Origin: Xanthobacteraceae bacterium
GTDB lineage: Bacteria; Pseudomonadota; Alphaproteobacteria; Rhizobiales; Xanthobacteraceae
NCBI GenBank assembly: GCA_022844205.1
Contig: JALHMF010000009.1
Coordinates: 1-64,000, forward strand
Length of the DNA stretch: 64,000 nt
Reading direction: 5' to 3'
The number at the start of each line of letters is the position of its first letter. Position 1 is the first letter of the stretch. Under the pieces are notes generated by a model. It saw only the letters and a program-made list of their open reading frames with translations, did not search any database and had not been told where the DNA came from. Positions 63,836-64,000 of the stretch are shown here, in pieces. A program made the position numbers and the translations under genes.

Positions 63836-64000
63836 CTAGTCCGGCCTTCCGATGCTCGAATACTGAAAGCCCTTGGCTTTCATTTCCTCGGGCCGGTAGA
63901 CGTTGCGCAGATCGACCACGACCGGCGACTTCAGCGACTTCTTCACCTGATCGAGGTCGAGCGCGCGATAGGCGTCCCACTCGGTCAGGATGACAAGCGC
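63836..64000 (-). CDS. UDP-glucose 6-dehydrogenase, C-terminal end (cut by window edge)
   Basis: The last 54 codons of a UDP-glucose/GDP-mannose dehydrogenase, which makes UDP-glucuronate. ALVILTEWDAYRALDLDQVK and VVVDLRNVYRPEEMKAKGFQ match the C-terminal nucleotide-binding domain. The 5' part lies beyond position 64000. Stop at 63836-63838. Confidence 0.9.
   Translation of the reverse strand, partial: ALVILTEWDAYRALDLDQVKKSLKSPVVVDLRNVYRPEEMKAKGFQYSSIGRPD

Overview
This window is high-GC chromosomal DNA of an alphaproteobacterium, most likely Hyphomicrobiales (Nitrobacteraceae/Xanthobacteraceae-like). The evidence is the PhyR-NepR-EcfG stress locus, an ilvB-ilvN-ilvC cluster with a peptide leader, hflK-hflC-degP, an ScfR-type regulator divergent from aceA, TRAP-TAXI and Tct uptake systems, and many short palindromic intergenic repeats. 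Genus-level placement is inference. No phage, integrase, transposase, rRNA or CRISPR array was seen. There is one tRNA, tRNA-Lys(CTT).

Layout. 1-10 kb: repeats, thiC with a TPP riboswitch, a TetR regulator divergent from a homocysteine methyltransferase-like gene, a second TetR gene, a 24-codon ORF with its own stress-type promoter and terminator, thyA, a Spy-like periplasmic protein and fumC. 10-18 kb: RHH protein, hflK-hflC-DUF2065-degP, a broken toxin-antitoxin pair, serB, miaA, msrQ. 18-25 kb: leader peptide and attenuator, ilvB-ilvN, two tandem LysE exporters, ilvC, an MFS transporter. 25-28 kb: remnants of an osmoprotectant ABC transporter and an aldehyde dehydrogenase. 28-33 kb: ecfG-nepR divergent from phyR, csbD, an HWE-type kinase and a membrane-anchored hypothetical. 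33-41 kb: an ABC uptake operon, a pdxY remnant, a hydrolase, leuA behind a Leu-rich leader peptide and a four-repeat Kazal-like protein. 41-48 kb: a TRAP-TAXI system divergent from a complete tripartite tricarboxylate transporter. 48-58 kb: tRNA-Lys, a Rieske oxygenase coupled to a glutamine synthetase-like enzyme, a PHA granule-type protein, GST, FMN reductase, scfR/aceA, a YkgJ-type protein and gentisate dioxygenase. 58-64 kb: polysaccharide precursor genes (mannose-1-P guanylyltransferase, MsbA-like ABC exporter, galU, rfbD, and the end of a UDP-glucose dehydrogenase gene).

Two themes run through the window. First, GGAAC-N16-CGTT promoters (the published sigma-EcfG consensus) occur at five sites, plus one single-mismatch site. 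They lie upstream of phyR, nepR-ecfG, csbD, the 24-codon ORF, the 32.2-kb hypothetical and the PHA-type gene, so the window holds the stress regulators and several probable targets. Second, about 17 palindromic repeats sit between genes and in places have entered functional sequence: in frame inside thiC, as the tail of miaA, probably in the P3 stem of the TPP riboswitch, between riboswitch and thiC, between two ABC genes, and next to a duplicated ilvC tail. Gene decay is also visible (toxin-antitoxin pair, osmoprotectant transporter, pdxY).
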